From: Leuctra nigra
Taxonomy: Eukaryota > Arthropoda > Insecta > Plecoptera > Leuctridae
Assembly: GCA_934045905.1 (NCBI GenBank)
Contig: OW203766.1
Location: 26,158,309-26,222,308, forward strand
Direction: 5' to 3'
DNA: 64,000 nt
Shown here: piece by piece, positions 11,045-22,660 of the stretch
Layout of the letters: each line of letters opens with the position of its first letter
How positions within the stretch are numbered: the first letter of the stretch is position 1
Program-made: the position numbers and the translations under genes
Notes under the pieces: generated by a model
What the model was told of the DNA's origin: nothing
The model's input: the letters and a program-made list of their open reading frames with translations, nothing else
Database searches by the model: none

Positions 11045-12780
11045 TATCTGTTAACTACTGATTTAGCACAAATCCTCAACGATATCGGTTTGCGTACCTA
11101 TCTTTATCCCTTTAGGTATGAAAATGATGTGATGTACCTAGGCATGTTATTTTCTTAAAACAGTATTATTCCCAACGTAACTTCTCGAACATTATCCGTA
11201 TTATTTTCCAATCTGTTCTCCCAAGTCGTTCACAATCTGACAGTGATTATTTCACGGAAACTCGAGCTAATGTCGGGTGTGTTTGAAAGCTAGCAATTAG
11301 AGCAGTTGTAATGTCAATCAGTTGGCAGTTAGAGCAGTCAAACTGCACAACTTGGTTCCTTGATGTGAAGTCTAATCGTTGTTACGACGGGCTGTAATTC
11401 AAAACATCAGAACAAGGGAATAAGAGGCATGGGAAAATGTTAACCAACTTGTGAAATACGCAGGAAGATAAAAATCACGCAGCTTTGCTAAACACTATGC
11501 GTATATTGGATATACACTTTTCTTACAACTGAGCTAAGCATTATGTTTCGTGCATGGCATTTTTAATAAAGCGAGCCACCAGATAGCGCATACATAGTTT
11601 TGTGTGCAAATTAGATGCTCTTTGCATCAAGAAGGCGGTGGTAATTAAAAAAATACTGAATATCTGCCCAAATAAAGAGATTAGTATAAACACAAATGAG
11701 TTTGCAACAATAAAGTTAATTTGCTGATAAAATGTGTAGATAAGATTCGTTTAAATGTTATTATGAATGAGATAGTGATGCACTTATTGTGACTGATACG
11801 TCAAGGTTGAGATATTATAATGAGAAAAGAGCCAAGATGAATCAAAGCACTTTTGCATGAAAGTGTTTAACGTCCCATCAAATTTTATATAATAGTTTTT
11901 GTCGTATAATTTTTTAATACTGGTTTTGATTTATTTTTGGAATCTATACCTACCTTAAGTAAAATTGGAATTGAAAGTGAATTTAAATTACGAAAATTCA
12001 ATATTTGCCTCAGGTGTATTGATTTTATCAACAGATTTTTCTCAAGCATTTCTATTTGGTATTAATTTGTTGTTATCTATACAAATTTGTTTAGCTTTAT
12101 CTGTAAGCAAGACCCCTATTCTGTAAGTAATTTCATATGGAAACGAATCGGATTCTGAATTACGTCAATTTGCTTTTAGGTAAATTTACATTGGAAACAA
12201 AAGAGAAACGTCCCGATTCCGTGTCATTTCCATCAGAAAACTTACATAATAGGTCCGAGGACAATCTGAGTTAGGTAATCAGACTTCTGTTTGCCGCATG
12301 AATGATGGACTTGACATATTCACAGGCTTCAATGTTCATTGAGTAGAATATCGACAAATAATCCACTCTCAAAATAATAATCTCACTTCGTATCAGTTTC
12401 TATTTTCCATAACAACTAATGAGATGAATGCCTGTAAGATTAAAGGTATGTAATTTCAGTCCGCTAATCTGCTAGCTACAGTGAGAGTTGCTGCAATAAG
12501 ACTTGTTACTCGCGGGTAGAGTTACAGATATCAGTCAAGTCCTTCTTCAGAAGCTTTAAGCTCTGTGCCACCCACGCCTTCTGCTAAACCACTCCACGGT
12601 GGTCGACTGAGATTCAGACAAATATCATGCATTATGTGGTTTTGTGCTCAATTTCCTTACCAACTGATTGGTAACCAGTTTAAAAAATTACGTTTTTTAA
12701 CTGCTTGACGTGTATTCTTTCTTATAATAATATGTAATAGTGTAAACAATTTAATTATGTCAGAAAACCTATATTATAAT
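11045..12780. other. Intron, no gene
   Basis: AT-rich with no open frame of note. GAGCAGTTGTAATGTCAATCAG and TTAGAGCAGTCAAACTG near 11297-11345 are a loose duplication. Confidence 0.5.
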
Positions 12781-12784
12781 TTGT

Positions 12785-12931
12785 TAACTCCGCAGTTGAA
12801 CTGGCGTCCTTATGCCAGTTTTGCGGAGATTGTGAGCGAAAATTTTTTATTTCCTGTACTTAGGTCTTTAATTGTGTATTTCTGTTTACTTTGTGTGAAC
12901 ATGAAATAAAGAATATTAAAAAAAAAATAAT
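12785..12931 (+). mobile_element. Probable non-LTR retrotransposon 3' end
   Basis: The segment contains a stable hairpin (CTCCGCA and AACTGGC pairing with GCCAGTT and TGCGGAG, 12788-12828), then a T-rich stretch, an AATAAA signal at 12905-12910 and a ten-base A run at 12918-12927. A polyadenylation signal directly before an A run in intronic DNA is typical of a truncated retrotransposed 3' end, either a LINE or a processed transcript. The parent element is not recognised and the left boundary is uncertain. Confidence 0.5.
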
Positions 12932-12934
12932 ACT

Positions 12935-15430
12935 AGTTAGGTACTCATTTAATAGTCAAATTAAGCAAAATTTAGACATCAATTCGAATAAGTTTGATTA
13001 AAAAAAATATTTTACTTTATTTCCAGTTACAATATAATTGGTAATTATTTAATATAAATTATATTAATAATAGAAATTTTAATATTAAATTATTTTTCAT
13101 TATTTTAAACTTTGCATGTGTTACATAATTTTATGTAAAAATACAAAGTTATGATTAAAACTTCAAATTATTTCACAAATCACAATAATACGTGAAAACA
13201 TAATGTTTCAGGTAGAATGTTGGTAGAGGTGCCGGTTACAAGCCTGTTGTACATTATCAGCTGAAAATGGCTGAAAGCTCTGTGCGATGAATCACGATTC
13301 TTCCCATGATGCAGCGCGCTTGCACCGACTGCATATGTGGAGATAACACAATCTGGCATCACACATGACCGCTATCGGACGCGTAAACTTGTCCACTTTC
13401 CCAGGCCGAGTGTTGTTGTTCAATCAAATGTTGTTTATTACTCGCCTATAAATATCACAAACACAATAACGACGTGGTTTCATGAGATACATGCATGCTA
13501 TACGAGACAGGATGCGTGGGGAGCTTTTGTCGGACGCATTGGCGGGAGAAAAAGTTGACAGCTTTTTATACAGGTTTTGTTCATATGAATGCATTGTTGA
13601 CGGTAGTTTAACGATAGGATTTTATTCTCTCTGAATTATTTATAATTTTGTTCAGGTGCGTTCAATTTTGTAAATTTCTTTCCTCCTGAACTGTAAAATC
13701 TTTAAATATTAATAATGTAGACTCGGAACGAATTTTGGAACATGATTTATATGTTAATAAAATACAATATGTAACATAATGTCTAAACGTTCGATTCGTA
13801 TTTTGGAAAAAAAGCTATTTGCAAATTGTTATTAATTGTTTCATACTAATAATAAAGTTGTTCAATAAATTAACTCCAATAGTTTTAAAACACTTATGAA
13901 ATCAGAGCTTTCATAAATAAGTCTTAAATTACGTCCAGGCACATTTAATAAACCTACATGACATTTGAACTAAGTAAATCACCCACAGTAATTAAGCTAA
14001 TTAAAATGCATGTTTCATTAATTTGTGCGTTATAAATAAGACAAATAGCATCTTAATTAGAAATAAAGCAGGTTTCGTGTGTGTGAGCTCAGGCACTAAA
14101 AGCTCTGAACACGATCCACAGTAACTTACGATTATAGTTTGTATATCCGTGACCTAATGCGTACGGGACATCCTGGTCATCCCCCCTCAAAACAAACATG
14201 CTTGATAATTGCTGTACTTTGCTGCCGAATGGGTGGTTCGGATCGTCATTTGTCATCGAACACGTGCCCCCCACATAATGGTCTTCCTTTTCGGTTTGTT
14301 TTGGGGTTAAAAGGCTGGATGAAACCATGGATTAGTGGAGTAAGAGAAGTGATTGTGGGTAATTAGTTAAGGGGTGTACAAAAAGTCGGCGTCGATGTTG
14401 TGGAAGATTAATGAGGGGTGGACAATTAGAGTATACGTAGACGTTTTTTAAAACATCAGCATGTTATAAAAATGCAATATTATGCTTTTTAAGTTGCTTT
14501 TTACTATTTTATTGTTCAATTCTTCTTGTTAAACCGAAACAAAACCAATTATACTTCTACACATTTAATTTTATTTGGTCTAACATGTATGGCAATTCAA
14601 AATAAAAAATGCATTGTAAACAAATAATTGTACTTTTGCTTCATACAGAAAATTACATGCAGCTTACTAAGTTGCTTGGTCCATGACTTACATTAAAAAC
14701 AAGAATTATCACACGTATTTTAAAAATAAAATGAGCATCACATGCGAATTTGGTCATGAAGTTTTTTTTATTTTGTTTTCTCAAACAATCAAAGTGTTTA
14801 TCCAAAGAATTCTCTCTTCAGTTATAACGTAACATGGACTCCAGCTAGCTGCGCACGCATTCCCTTCCTCTACGCTACTGAGTGAAATAGTAAAGCCCTG
14901 CCTTAAAACACAAGTATTGATTAATTGATTACTTAGAAAGAGAGCGAGAACGAAACGGATAAAGTTCCGCGCAACGTCAGAGGCGATGCATTATTCAACT
15001 GCTCTGACATTTGGTCGGATTGTTTGAGGAAGAAAACACACCTGGACCGAGTCATGCGTCACATCAGACAGTAGAAAAACAGTCATTACCACGCCGAATC
15101 CTGGTGGTCCACTCCGCGAAAACAAGTAGCGAATTAGACATTGAGCATCCTTGCGGCGGAATACAGAACTAGTTAGAAACGTTCCAAAAAATGACTTGAA
15201 TTCGAAAGTTCGCGCTTTAAGGTTGAACATTCTAATACTGGCGCTAAAATTTAAATTTTTGGAACGTTGAGCATACATTTCTCTATATTTTGAATCTTTT
15301 GACCCTAGCATTTTTGTATTTATTTCCGCATTTTATCACTTAATTCGAGTATCAGGAAATATAGAAACTCTTGAAGTTTAGAATATAAAACAATTAACGG
15401 CTGTCTTTTCTATTCTCTACATTAGCCCCT
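12935..15430. other. Intron, no gene
   Basis: The first 250 bp are extremely AT-rich. Short frames at 13337-13558, 14089-14366 and 14991-15311 have no family match. Nothing else is supportable. Confidence 0.5.
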
Positions 15431-15436
15431 AGTTTC

Positions 15437-15516
15437 AATGATACCAACGCTGACACAATGCAGCTAATGTTCCACTGATACCAACCCCCAGGAGAGACAA
15501 TGTGGCTAATTTCACA
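15437..15516. repeat. Imperfect 40-bp tandem duplication
   Basis: TGATACCAAC...GACA(CA)ATG(C/T)(A/G)GCTAAT is repeated twice back to back: once from about 15437 (TGATACCAACGCTGACACAA) and again from about 15476 (TGATACCAACCCCCAGGAGA). Confidence 0.7.
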
Positions 15517-15699
15517 GGCTGTTGCTAGCTTTGTCAGACACCCCAATGCGATAGCTTTTTAATGTGATGTGAAGACAAGATGAATTAGAGTTAATGTGGG
15601 GCTTTGTGTTGAAGTTATAAAAGTGTGCTCAGTTGATAAATCATGTAAATAAAGAAGAGAGAAATCGGTTTTATTTGTGTAGACAATAAATGGATAAAT

Positions 15700-15810
15700 T
15701 CGAGACGAGACGGTATGAGACTAGCGTCTCATATTGAGACATATGAGCCATATGAGACATTGCCTCTCAACATGAGACGCAATTTGTATATCGATATGAG
15801 ATGATTCAGG
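15700..15810. repeat. Cluster of TATGAGAC words
   Basis: TATGAGAC, CTCATATTGAGACATATGAG, CCATATGAGAC, CATGAGACGC and GATATGAGATG follow one another in about 110 bp. This is a degenerate simple repeat with many small inverted pairings (GAGAC with GTCTC). TTAAGACACCAAAAGCA at 15822-15838 recurs at 23031-23047. Confidence 0.6.
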
Positions 15811-16776
15811 TGGTTAATGTGTTAAGACACCAAAAGCACGGAGGTGTCACGTAATAACTTAATAAGTCATTAAAAATGCCTCATCATGATTCATGAGATC
15901 CTAATTATTTTAGTCTACGAAACGGTAATGAGACGAAAAGCGTTTCAAAATTAAGTATTAAATCCTGCCGAACATTTTGTATTATCTTGAGGTAAGCGTA
16001 TTAAATACATGCATATTTTGTCAAAAATTGAAAATTGAAAAATAATTGAAAATTTTAAAATGTATGAAAATCGTATTGAGTCTTATTCTAACATTTAGTT
16101 CATCTTGACATTAAGGTTCGGTTCCTCTCCAACGACTATACAGACTATATTCTCTTACAAGCTAAGAATGACGCAGTTCATTAAAAAGAGATAAACACCA
16201 TTTACTTGCTCTCTCATACATTCAGTTCAGCCATGTGTTATTTCGTAATCGTAGAAATAGTTATAAAAATAAGGAGCTTATTAATTTTATAAAGAAATCC
16301 ATGTTCCTTTGTTTTAGATCCAACAATAATGTACTATAATTAACATTTATAATTAGATATTATATAATTCAACACACAGTTCCATTTAAAACACATTCCT
16401 ATATATACCCCAAGCTCCATCGAGGCTGCAATTTTTAAATCCACGACAAAAACAGTTACCTTTTCATGATGGCGACATCTGCCGCATGAAAAGACACAAC
16501 CGCTACGGAAGTGCAATCTGTCTTTGTCATCACAACGAGAGACACATCGACAATTCAAGGATACCTTTTCAACACCTCACACAAAACTTTCTATACAAAA
16601 CAATACCCCCTCGAAAGAAAACACATGCGAGTCGTTCTAACCTCACATTGCAACTAACATGAAAAACGTCTAACACGGAAATTGCACACACTCTCCAAAA
16701 TGGCCGCCTTGCATGCTATCTAACATATCGTGTTGTATACTAAATGTACCGTTATAACCATAGCTAGACTTATCGT

Positions 16777-16892
16777 GTGATGCGTGAGGGAAATGCATCT
16801 GAGACTACGGCCTTGACCACGTGGCATAGCGTGACAAAATGGCGGACTACTGTCACGTCACGTGTCTCATCGTGTGCGTGCGCATCGCGGAG
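16777..16892 (+). promoter_or_regulatory. Candidate AhR-responsive cluster (GCGTG and CACGTG)
   Basis: Within 116 bp there are three GCGTG cores (16782, 16829, 16876) and two CACGTG E-boxes (16818, 16859), plus AAAATGGCGGAC (about 16836), in a stretch much GC-richer than its surroundings. GCGTG is the established core recognised by AhR/Spineless with ARNT/Tango, and CACGTG is a general bHLH site. A position inside the AhR gene itself would allow autoregulation. The reading is inferred from motifs only. Confidence 0.4.
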
Positions 16893-17174
16893 GGTTCATT
16901 AATCAACTAGACGAAATCAAAGAAGTAATCACTTATTGATTGGAACTGATTTACTACGGGTTAAGTGGTTTTGATGTCGGTGAAATCGGGCGGGAATGTT
17001 TTCTCTCTACTGTTTGAGAATGATGGCTTAGCTGAATCGGGCTGATAGATAAGGAGTGAAAGCAGGAACGACGAGAGCAAAAATATGACTTACTCTGGCT
17101 TTGGGAGATATGGGGAACAGTCTACACGAGGGCTCAATATTTTGAGAAATTTATGAATTTTACAGCTTTTTGGA

Positions 17175-17218
17175 TCAAAAGTTCACTTTAAAATACTCAC
17201 TTGAAAGTGAACTTTTGA
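17175..17218. repeat. Perfect 15-bp hairpin
   Basis: TCAAAAGTTCACTTT (17175-17189) is repeated exactly inverted at 17204-17218 with a 14-base loop. It is shorter than a typical pre-miRNA stem. Confidence 0.9.
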
Positions 17219-17308
17219 CAAATCAATAGTTGAAAACGCACAAATGTGAAAAAATTTACCTTTTGTGTATCTCGATTTAACTTGTCTCCTGGTAAAAGTT
17301 GTACAAAA

Positions 17309-17324
17309 CATGGCACCTCCACCG
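17309..17324. repeat. Fourth copy of the GGCACCTCCACC word
   Basis: ACATGGCACCTCCACC here matches ACATGGCACCTCCACC at about 1866-1881 over 16 bases (preceded by A in both), about 15.4 kb away. Confidence 0.7.
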
Positions 17325-17536
17325 CTGCCAATATGCAAACACACTTTCATTTTCGTTCTCAATACTTTACCTTCTATTAAATTTTAACAGACAAATTATC
17401 ATGTTTTATTTTATTTATGACGACTTATATATATAAAACAAGTCGTGCTGAATCGCAACGCAATCTAAGTTCAAGCTCGACTTGATTCTTCTGTCAGGGG
17501 TTGAAATTGTGCGAATAAGGGTTGATTGTGAGAGGA

Positions 17537-17560
17537 GGGGATGGCGCCGACACCATCCCC
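17537..17560. repeat. Small GC-rich hairpin
   Basis: GGGGATGG pairs with CCATCCCC across an 8-base loop, and two GGCGCC palindromes flank the second half. It lies in a short GC-rich patch (17530-17640). No function is assigned. Confidence 0.7.
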
Positions 17561-17724
17561 AGGTGGCGCCAGATAGTTTGTCACTAGACGTCTACGTCAC
17601 AGGCGTACCGACGCCATGCTGTCTCGTGGCAAGACCCAGGGCAAGATTTACAAGTTTACAATCGTGGAACGTTTTAAATCCGCCCTTGCTAGTTAAAAGT
17701 AGTTTCAGTTTTTTAATTTAATAT

Positions 17725-20700
17725 GTAATTATGGCCATAGTTTATGTACTGAAGGGGAAGTATATTATATCAAATTTGGCATGATATCCCCCAAAATATC
17801 ATATTCTTGTATTCTCATTGATTCAAACTCGAACTAATCCAGTATTCTGTGGGACATTTAATCGGGCTGACTTAACAGAGGAAGCATATGTCCATTTATT
17901 AACCGAAGCATAAGGAGCTGGGGACAGTATTTCATTTTCAGTTATGACAATTTTAACTGGTGGCAAATTATAGTCTATGTAGCATTACATAGCACCCCTT
18001 TCCCTACCACACAACGGTTCTCTGCACAAACTATATAACCACTTCCGTTTTTATTATTACCGGACTAGGAATTTTTATAAATCCTTATCTCGTTTCATAA
18101 TATTTCAAACACACACCTGGATTATTAACACAAACCAGTTTGAAATTTGTATTTCGTAATTTTACCAGCCAGGGTTTTTATTAGGGGTAATTAAGAATGT
18201 CAGAATTGTCTGCGTTGCACATTAAATTGACATGGTATCGGTCAGAGTTGGCTTGTATGAGGTAGAAGGGGTGGAGTAGACAGGTCTACTGTTTTAACCT
18301 TTCTCTCTAATTACTATAATTCAATTCGAAGGGATAGCTAAGTTCGTAAGCCGAGTAAAGGTCTTGACTTTAGGAAACATCGCAAAGAATAGATCAAATG
18401 AACAATCTTAGTGGACGAAGAACTTTGTCCAGCATTATCTGCAATGGAGTTGAAATATGATGCAGTTGCGATGCAATTTCAATATCACCCTGACTCTAAT
18501 ATTCAGGTATTTCAAGTCCTAATTCTTGGTTTTATAAAATGATAATTAAAACGAATCTGGAGCTCTCCAATCGTCTGCCAATGATTAATTTTAGAACATA
18601 AAGTCGGGAGATGTAGTTTTACCCGTTTGTTCGTTAGGTTAAAGTTGCTACAAGACTGCGCCATAATTTAAAATTAATTTTCAATAATAACTTTCATAAT
18701 ATTTAACCTCATTCTCATATCAATGAAAATTTTTAACCTGTTTTATTTTTATAACAATCATATTACCTAATTAAAAATATAAAATATATAAACATGATTG
18801 TCATAAAACACAACATGATTCAACATAACATTTCTCTTTCGATAACCAAAAGTATACCAGAACAATTCCGCATTATTTATATGTTTTATTTTTCGTTTAT
18901 AAGAGCCAACAACATTATTAAGTGTTTTCTATGCATGAACACTAATCAATTTCCTCCATATTCGGATAATTTCGTATTCCTTAACCGTCTTGAAAACAGT
19001 GCCGAGCAAATAACACAATTCCTGACTGACCAAGGAGGGAAGACCAAATGCAAATGAGTCGGTAAATCAATGCGGTGTTGATTTAGAAGTCTCTCTTGAC
19101 AAGAGAATTATTACCAAACTCTTCCCTGTCATTCGATATTTATATACTTTGTTTCCCATTGAGATATTCTTGTTCTGGAATAACTTGCGAAGACAACCAA
19201 GTGTGATCGCCCACAACCAATTACCGAAACAAGTTCTTGGGGACGGTTTTATGTCGATTAAAATTAGGAGTACGACAAGAGAAGTGTTCACATTTGCACG
19301 GTTTATTTTGTTAACGAGGGTTATTATAAGAATAACGGAAAACACGATGGGTTCAAAATGATTGTTCGTTGAAAAACAATCAGAAACTGGTTTGGAATAA
19401 ATCAAATTCAACCAAACGTCAGTAAAACCCTAGAATATAAATGTTAATAACTCAAATTTTGTTAATTGACCGTTCTAATCTTATTAAATTATGTAATCTT
19501 TGAGCCTTAACAAGAAGTTGTACTCCGAGTAATCTTTCTGTATAATATTATTCTCAAAGTCATTTCATACTTTGACCATTTTCTCCGTTCCCTGCAAATG
19601 TACTGTGATTAAAATCACATTAAAACATCAAAGTTGAAAAACTCTCGTCGAGTACTATACTTATACCAGTTTGAAATAAAAACTAAACTTTTATCTTTTT
19701 TATAATTCCCTAGAATAACTCAATTCAGTGAGAACCTTGCCGGTGATGACTAGGTTGACTTATGTGACTCCCCTCCGAGTGTTAAGACAAAGTGATTGAT
19801 CACTGCAGTATAATGCAGTATAATACTCCGAAATTTCCATAAGAAATCGTCATAAATGTGCTAGATTATCATGGGAAAAATCAGAGACTATACATAATTT
19901 TTGGGGCATTATATTTTCCAATGTAGGATGTTTGGGCAATCATTGAATTCAACCAAATAAAGTTGAGAAAAAAATTGCAGTAATTTTCACGTGAAAATAA
20001 TATTTAGTGCTAGCTGTGTATTTATTTAAACATATTGCAGGTAACTAATCACGAAATTATAAATGCAAGTGGAGGGGTAACCGAGTTGGCCAACCTGTAT
20101 TATACTAATTTATTCATAAAATATATTCTTGGGTATACCCAAATCCTACTCTATGCATTAGAAAAAATCGTTATGATTTATTTATTGTAAATAAATAATT
20201 TTGACATAAAATTTGTGATTAAATTTCATGTCTTGAAGACAAGAGTCAGAGCTATTTGTAAATACGTTCGAATTTGGAAATATTGGAACCGAGATCCCGA
20301 ACTTCCCCAGTAAAATACTCTGAATTATAACCATTAACAATAGTCGCCAGCCATTGAACAAACCCAACAACTTCCGCACGTAAAAACGTGTCTACAGGAG
20401 ATTCTTATCCACAAAACAGAAACAACTCCAACACTTCTTTAATTATTCCCTCGCAGACGTTATATATTTCGCATGTTTATATGAAATGTGAACGCCCCTA
20501 ATTACCCACAAACTTCGTCCACCACAGAAGTTTAATTATTTGTTAGCTACATCGATTAGGTAGGCCGAGGTCTAGAAAGAGTAGTCGAAAGACCGATGTG
20601 GACACATGTCGAAAAACTCTTTCCATTTATCTCTTATTCTACATCTCCCTCGAGTCCAAGCAGTTGGAGATCCGATTACGTTTCTCCATTCATGTGAAAC

Positions 20701-22307
20701 ATGGTGGTTGGAAGAATGTAGCTGCGGCTTCTGGATGCTGGACTGTACCAACTGCAAGGATCTTGTCAGGACGGAGATAAGGAGACACACCTTTATGGAG
20801 GTGGCGAGGGGTTAATGGCGAGGATCCCAGGCTGTCGAATGTGTAACTTATTATGTGCTATACTGCCAGAGATCGAGTGCAATTCGAATAAAGAAACTGA
20901 TCATAATTATTGATATCGAGAGCCGTTTAACACAAATACATTATTAATCAAAATGTTATATATTTTATGTATAACGAACTAACAACATTATTAGTTTAAC
21001 ATATTTTGATTAGAAAGATATTTTAATTTCGCTTTCATTAGCTGTTTTCAGTTAGGCTCACTACATTCTGGAAAGCGATTTAAATGCGTTTTTAATTTTA
21101 ATATTGTATGCATTTTATACCTCAATAGTTAAAGAAGCGACGAGAATAAGAAAATATACCTAATTTGTGTTTGATTTTAACATGTGATATACTTAAAATA
21201 TAATACTGGATCATTATTTTTGAATAATGATCATCTCATTTTGAATTTTTCGTTGTGTTCTGTCAATATTCCACTGACAGATGTCCAATAATTTCACATA
21301 TGGAACACATGCTCCTAATGAGTTAATTCTTGATGAAAACACGTTGATATTAGCGTCAGAACTCAATCCTACGCATGCGCTGCAATAGCGGTGATTTCAA
21401 TGCGCGATCAGACAACTAAAACTCTCATCACAAAACCCTGGCGGCACAATAACAAACCAGACACAAAAGAAACACCAGACATTATCATTTAGATCATTGA
21501 ATATTAATCAAGAAGATTGCATACGTGCAGTTTACTTCAATTAATAACCAACATTAGACATTAATACAACGTACGAATCTATTTTCACACTGGCTACTTG
21601 AATATGCGTAGACCAATTGTTTATCAGTTATCGTGTCTTTCAACGCCTTGATTAGGTGGATGGTAAGCGATCTACAAGTCAATCAATATAATCTGGATGC
21701 ATTGAATTTATTCATAATGACGTAATTGTGGTGTATTTTGGCAACCGGTATTATTCGTATGCAGAGTGAAGACAAGTAGCTTGATGTGCAATGCAGTGGA
21801 AGTATTGGTTGAGGTGAGTTTCAATGACAGCAGCTAACTGGGTGGAAGATCAAGTGCAGCGAGTGCTGGGTGATGGAGGGAGAATGTCAGCTTTAGTACA
21901 GGATTATAATAGAACGAGACTGAAAATTATTCGAAATACTCTAATTACTTTGAAAAATTATGAATACATTTTTGGAAAAATGAGTTTGAGGTGTCATCTT
22001 GTAGTGGATTTTATGAGCTTTCAGAATAAAAACCTCTGTTTTTAGAATATATTGCTACAAAGTCTTGAAAAAAGCAATTGAAATATCGATCTGTATGAAA
22101 GATCGAACCCCTAACCGATCAATTAAACCCACAAATAAGATGAGAATAAATAAAAATGATAAATTTGTATACCCCAAATTTGATGTTTCAATCGTTTACA
22201 GTGATCGATTAAAAAAACTGTTCTTTTTAAATTCTGTTTTCGAAGTTTTGATCAAATTAATTGAACGTACTCCGCCGGTTTCGATTTGTTTTTGATCTTC
22301 TGATGAT
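17725..22307. other. Intron between regulatory cluster and bHLH exon, no gene
   Basis: AT-rich with no PAS-like frame on the minus strand. Overlapping frames at 19067-19411 (114 codons, minus) and 20572-20815 (both strands) have no recognisable domain. The 20640-20830 stretch is GC-richer and could be conserved non-coding DNA. Confidence 0.5.
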
Positions 22308-22318
22308 TCTCCTACCTT
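22308..22318 (-). promoter_or_regulatory. 5' splice site of the bHLH exon
   Basis: On the minus strand the sequence reads CAAG then GTAGGAG, with GT at 22315-22314. This position lies one base after the Gln codon of SYFQ, where the recognisable AhR similarity stops. The frame continues open for a further 17 or so codons into the intron, but those residues are not AhR-like. Confidence 0.88.
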
Positions 22319-22506
22319 GGAAGTAGCTCTTGGTCCTGAGGTAGCTGACTGATAATCTCAGGATGCTGAGTCTGTCTAGTTTAGACAGGATATTCTGCTC
22401 GTAGGGCAACAGACTGGCCAGCATGTCCAGCTCAGAGTTGAGACGTTCCCGATGTCTCTTACTCGGGTTGCTCTTGGTGACCCCATCCTTCGGCGGCGGC
22501 TTCAAG
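22316..22506 (-). CDS. ss: Aryl hydrocarbon receptor (spineless) bHLH exon, internal
   Basis: This internal exon encodes the DNA-binding and first dimerisation domain of a bHLH-PAS transcription factor. The family acts in the nucleus as a heterodimer with ARNT/Tango on GCGTG-type sites; in insects it specifies antennal, limb and eye cell identity, and in vertebrates it senses xenobiotics. The exon is 191 nt: one base, 63 codons, one base. Residues 1-11 are a Lys/Pro-rich lead-in ([11 protein letters not shown]). The basic region is at about 12-23 ([12 protein letters not shown]), helix 1 to about 33 (ending LASLLP), a short loop (YEQNI), and helix 2 to about 57 ([18 protein letters not shown]), ending TKSYFQ. 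These residues are diagnostic of AhR as opposed to SIM, HIF or ARNT. The acceptor reads TTCTTGCAG and the donor CAAG followed by GTAGG. Incoming phase 2 suits an upstream exon ending ...GK-AG, as in insect AhR proteins; outgoing phase is 1. GC content is well above the flanking intron. PAS and first coding exons were not found. Identity is from memory of the family, not a database search. Confidence 0.95.
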
Positions 22507-22520
22507 CTGCAAGAATACAA
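22507..22520 (-). promoter_or_regulatory. 3' splice site of the bHLH exon
   Basis: On the minus strand the sequence reads GTATTCTTGCAG directly before the exon's first base at 22506, and the AG occupies 22508-22507. The pyrimidine content comes from units of the adjoining minisatellite, which is rich in TCTTGTGTCTTA on this strand. Using this acceptor keeps the AhR reading frame open through the exon. Confidence 0.85.
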
Positions 22521-22660
22521 GACATATCGTAAGACACAAGAATACAAGACATAATCGTTATAAGACACAAGAATACCGTAAGACACAAGACATATCGTAA
22601 GACACAAGACATATCGTAAGATAAGTAAACACATAAACACAATCGTAAGACAAAAGTACA
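22508..22660. repeat. Minisatellite abutting the bHLH splice acceptor
   Basis: On the plus strand this is an irregular array of short words (TAAGACACAAGAATAC, AAGACATATCG and variants) in about six to eight partial units. It starts within the splice acceptor itself and runs into the upstream intron. On the transcribed strand the units are pyrimidine-biased (GTCTTGTGTCTTACGATAT), so they supply the polypyrimidine tract. The distal end grades into CATAAGT/ACTTATG words that form a small palindrome near 22653-22672. Confidence 0.85.

Larger units (their letters stand above)
1..22315 (-). other. ss: Intron downstream of the bHLH exon
   Basis: The stretch to the left of the donor should lead to the PAS-A exons. 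No minus-strand frame here resembles a PAS domain, for example around an LQALNGF-like core, so the next exon is presumably beyond base 1. A very short linker exon between bHLH and PAS-A could have been missed. Confidence 0.65.

Noticed and set aside
18255..18285. TGAGGTAGAAGG resemblance to a let-7 microRNA
   Set aside because: Only the first eight bases match the seed, and there is no opposing arm to form a precursor.
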